Of a stretch of 32,098 nucleotides of DNA, positions 30,566 through 32,098 are shown one piece after another. The DNA lies in contig JAQYWI010000049.1 of NCBI GenBank assembly GCA_030145015.1, positions 1 through 32,098 on the forward strand, written 5' to 3'. Made by a program: the position numbers and the translations under genes. A model generated the notes under the pieces. The model saw nothing but the letters and a program-made list of their open reading frames with translations. It searched no databases and was not told the DNA's origin. How positions within the stretch are numbered: position 1 is the stretch's first letter; every line of letters begins with the position of its first letter. This DNA is from Desulfobacterales bacterium (lineage in GTDB: Bacteria > Desulfobacterota > Desulfobacteria > Desulfobacterales > JAHEIW01).

Positions 30566-31744
30566 ATGTTAAAACTAAAAAGCATTTTGCCAATCGTCAT
30601 CATTACATTTTTTATGGTAATTAGCCTGACCCTGACACCGCCTGCTGAGGCCGGAAAGCTTTCCGGTGACAGCGTCAAAATCGGCGGTATTTATTCAGTT
30701 TCCGGGGTCTGTGCCGAGTGGGGCACGGCCGCAAAAATTTCAGCTGAAATTGCGGTGGAAGAAATCAATGCAGCCGGTGGAATCGGCGGTGTTCCAATCG
30801 AGATGGTGTGGTACGACGTGGGCTGCAAAGCACCACCCGCCATCCCGGTGGTCGAGAAACTGGCCAAACAGGATAAGGTTTTAGTGGTCAATGGGCCCTG
30901 TCAGAGTTCGGTATGTGAGGTCATTTTTCCGAAACTGAATCGAATAAAGATGCCGATGATTTCATTTTGTTCATCTAAACCGGGTCTGTCCGCCCTGAGT
31001 CCCTGGGCATTCAGAAACACCTTGACCAGCGATAAGCAGCTTGACCCGGCTATAACAAAATGGAAAGAAAAATATGGTATCAAATCCGCAGTTATCCTTT
31101 ACAACTCGGAAGATGCCGTTTCCACGGTAGAGGGTAAAGCAATCATGCCCGTATTATTTGAAAAACACGGCATAGAGTTAAAAAAAATGTTTACGTTTCA
31201 GACTCAAACTCTTGATTTTGCTCCTTTTATAACCGATGTCAAATCGCTGAATCCGGACGGCATTGCGGTTGGCTCCTGCTACGAAGCCGGCGCCAAAATT
31301 GCAATCGAAGCCAAAAAACAGGGCCTCAATGCACCCATGTTGGGCGGGGCCTGCAACAGCACTCCCGGGCTGATCGAAATCGGCGGGGAAGCGGTCGAAG
31401 GCTATTATGGTTCAACTGCCGCCTGGATCGGTGGCAACCCCGACCCCAGAATGGTCAAATATCTTGAGAAATTCAAAGCACGCTCTCCGGGCGGCAAAGC
31501 GCCACCTTACGGCGGGCCGCGCTCATATGACAATATTTATATCATCAAAAAGATCATGGAAGAAGAAGGGGTTACCAACAAATCCGGAGACCTGGCCAAA
31601 GATCGCGATAAAATCCGCGCGGGCTGGGAGAAACTCAAAAACTACGATGGCATCTCCGGCGTAACCACGATGGACAAAAATGGTGACGGCGTCGGAGGCG
31701 TGAGAACTCTGGTCGTCGAAAGCGGGAAATTCATGGCCAGGTAA
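30566..31744 (+). CDS. Periplasmic substrate-binding protein of the second Liv-type ABC transporter (cysteine-rich)
   Basis: A type I periplasmic binding protein. I start it at ATG 30566 (392 aa), because it follows AAAAGGAGG at ideal spacing and begins a signal peptide with cleavage near AEA-G (residues 27-30). The ATG at 30506 would add 20 residues before the signal. IKIGG-like VKIGGIYSVSGV, AVEEINAAGGIGGVP and SSKPGLSALSPWAFRN are family landmarks. The mature part has seven cysteines (C49, C87, C112, C117, C135, C238, C263), several in pocket loops (NGPCQSS, SFCSSKPG, GSCYEAG, GGACNST). Only C117 has a counterpart in the first binding protein, which has serine or other residues at most of the remaining positions. 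It works with LivHMGF copy 2. The ligand is unknown; a bulky acid is expected from the operon. Confidence 0.92.
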   Translation: MLKLKSILPIVIITFFMVISLTLTPPAEAGKLSGDSVKIGGIYSVSGVCAEWGTAAKISAEIAVEEINAAGGIGGVPIEMVWYDVGCKAPPAIPVVEKLAKQDKVLVVNGPCQSSVCEVIFPKLNRIKMPMISFCSSKPGLSALSPWAFRNTLTSDKQLDPAITKWKEKYGIKSAVILYNSEDAVSTVEGKAIMPVLFEKHGIELKKMFTFQTQTLDFAPFITDVKSLNPDGIAVGSCYEAGAKIAIEAKKQGLNAPMLGGACNSTPGLIEIGGEAVEGYYGSTAAWIGGNPDPRMVKYLEKFKARSPGGKAPPYGGPRSYDNIYIIKKIMEEEGVTNKSGDLAKDRDKIRAGWEKLKNYDGISGVTTMDKNGDGVGGVRTLVVESGKFMAR

Positions 31745-31753
31745 AATCATATC

Positions 31754-31839
31754 TTAATTGAGTCAGGGATCGGGGAGTTCTTCTATCCCCGGCAGACCCG
31801 CATAGGGCTCCGATAAAACTCCCCGACCCCCTCAATTAA
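31754..31839. terminator. Long hairpin, probable terminator or mRNA-stabilising stem after the binding-protein gene
   Basis: TTAATTGAG (31754-31762) pairs with CTCAATTAA (31831-31839). CGGGGAGTT (31771-31779) pairs with AACTCCCCG (31817-31825), with a small internal bulge between them. The gap after it (31840-31995) holds an imperfect GGCCATCGATC / GATCAATGGCT repeat and the ribosome binding site of the next gene, nothing else. There is no long U-tract, so partial termination is more likely than complete. Confidence 0.75.
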
Positions 31840-31995
31840 ATACAGGTGTATATGTCCGGCATGATCTAATTTCCCTTGTTCGAAGCTGAAAACATTCATT
31901 AAAGCTAAATGGGTTGGCCATCGATCCGGGTTCAGGAGTGTATTTGAAACGCCTGCGATCAATGGCTGGCTTTTTATCAATGGAGGAAAGAATTA

Positions 31996-32098
31996 ATGGT
32001 TAAACCGTATCAGGAATTAAGACAAATAATTGAAAACAAGGACAGAGGGTTGCGCGAAAAAGTGATGTCTCTGGAAGAAGCCGTGGGGATAATCAATG
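31996..32098 (+). CDS. CoA-transferase subunit A-like protein, N-terminal fragment (3' end outside window)
   Basis: The first 34 codons of a gene cut by the window edge. GGAGGAAAG lies 5 bp before the ATG. The fragment has REKVMSLEEAVGIIN (about 20-34), which resembles the start of CoA-transferase family I alpha subunits (glutaconate or 3-oxoacid type: K-V-M-S-L-E-E-A). The family would be expected to continue with a GDT-x-x-x-GG segment beyond the edge. In this operon it could move CoA from an intermediate or onto the imported acid. The call rests on a short stretch and should be treated as tentative. Confidence 0.5.
   Translation, partial: MVKPYQELRQIIENKDRGLREKVMSLEEAVGIIN

Overview
The window reads as accessory catabolic DNA from an anaerobic, probably sulfate-reducing Desulfobacterota (Desulfobacterales-like) bacterium. 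This is inferred from gene content: an indolepyruvate:ferredoxin oxidoreductase, a BcrA/HgdC-type ATPase with a 2-hydroxyacyl-CoA dehydratase subunit, several acyl/aryl-CoA ligases, a UbiD decarboxylase, two corrinoid/Fe-S reductive-dehalogenase homologues, a molybdenum hydroxylase and two complete LIV-type ABC transporters. GC content looks mid-range. I see no rRNA, tRNA, CRISPR array, transposase or phage gene.

Region 1 (1-8230, + strand): iorA (5' end outside the window), iorB, phenylacetate-CoA ligase, a ketopantoate-reductase-family dehydrogenase, a dehydratase activator ATPase, a dehydratase subunit and an acyl-CoA synthetase. Together they could form two branches of 2-oxo-acid (amino-acid) metabolism. 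One is oxidative: 2-oxo acid to acyl-CoA and reduced ferredoxin. The other is reductive: 2-oxo acid to 2-hydroxy acid, then 2-hydroxyacyl-CoA, then enoyl-CoA. This resembles Stickland chemistry.

Region 2 (8238-19310, - strand, read right to left): GntR/FCD regulator, nitrilase-family amidohydrolase, a strong hairpin terminator, cupin, periplasmic binding protein, membrane-anchored RdhA homologue, LivH, LivM, LivG, LivF, soluble RdhA homologue, UbiD-family decarboxylase. The set suggests uptake of an aromatic or heteroaromatic acid followed by reductive substituent removal and decarboxylation or carboxylation.

Region 3 (19631-end, + strand): second GntR/FCD regulator, aryl-CoA ligase, DUF2848 protein, three-subunit molybdenum hydroxylase with a CoxG-like protein, a second LivHMGF set with its own binding protein, and the start of what looks like a CoA-transferase. 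This suggests uptake, CoA activation and ring hydroxylation of a second (or the same) aromatic or heteroaromatic acid.

Regions 2 and 3 diverge from a 320-bp control region. It holds two opposed promoter-like TTGACA-N17-TATGC(A/G) elements, each overlapping an inverted-repeat candidate GntR operator. Many of the larger intergenic gaps carry an imperfect inverted repeat, each of different sequence, so transcripts are probably punctuated by hairpins.
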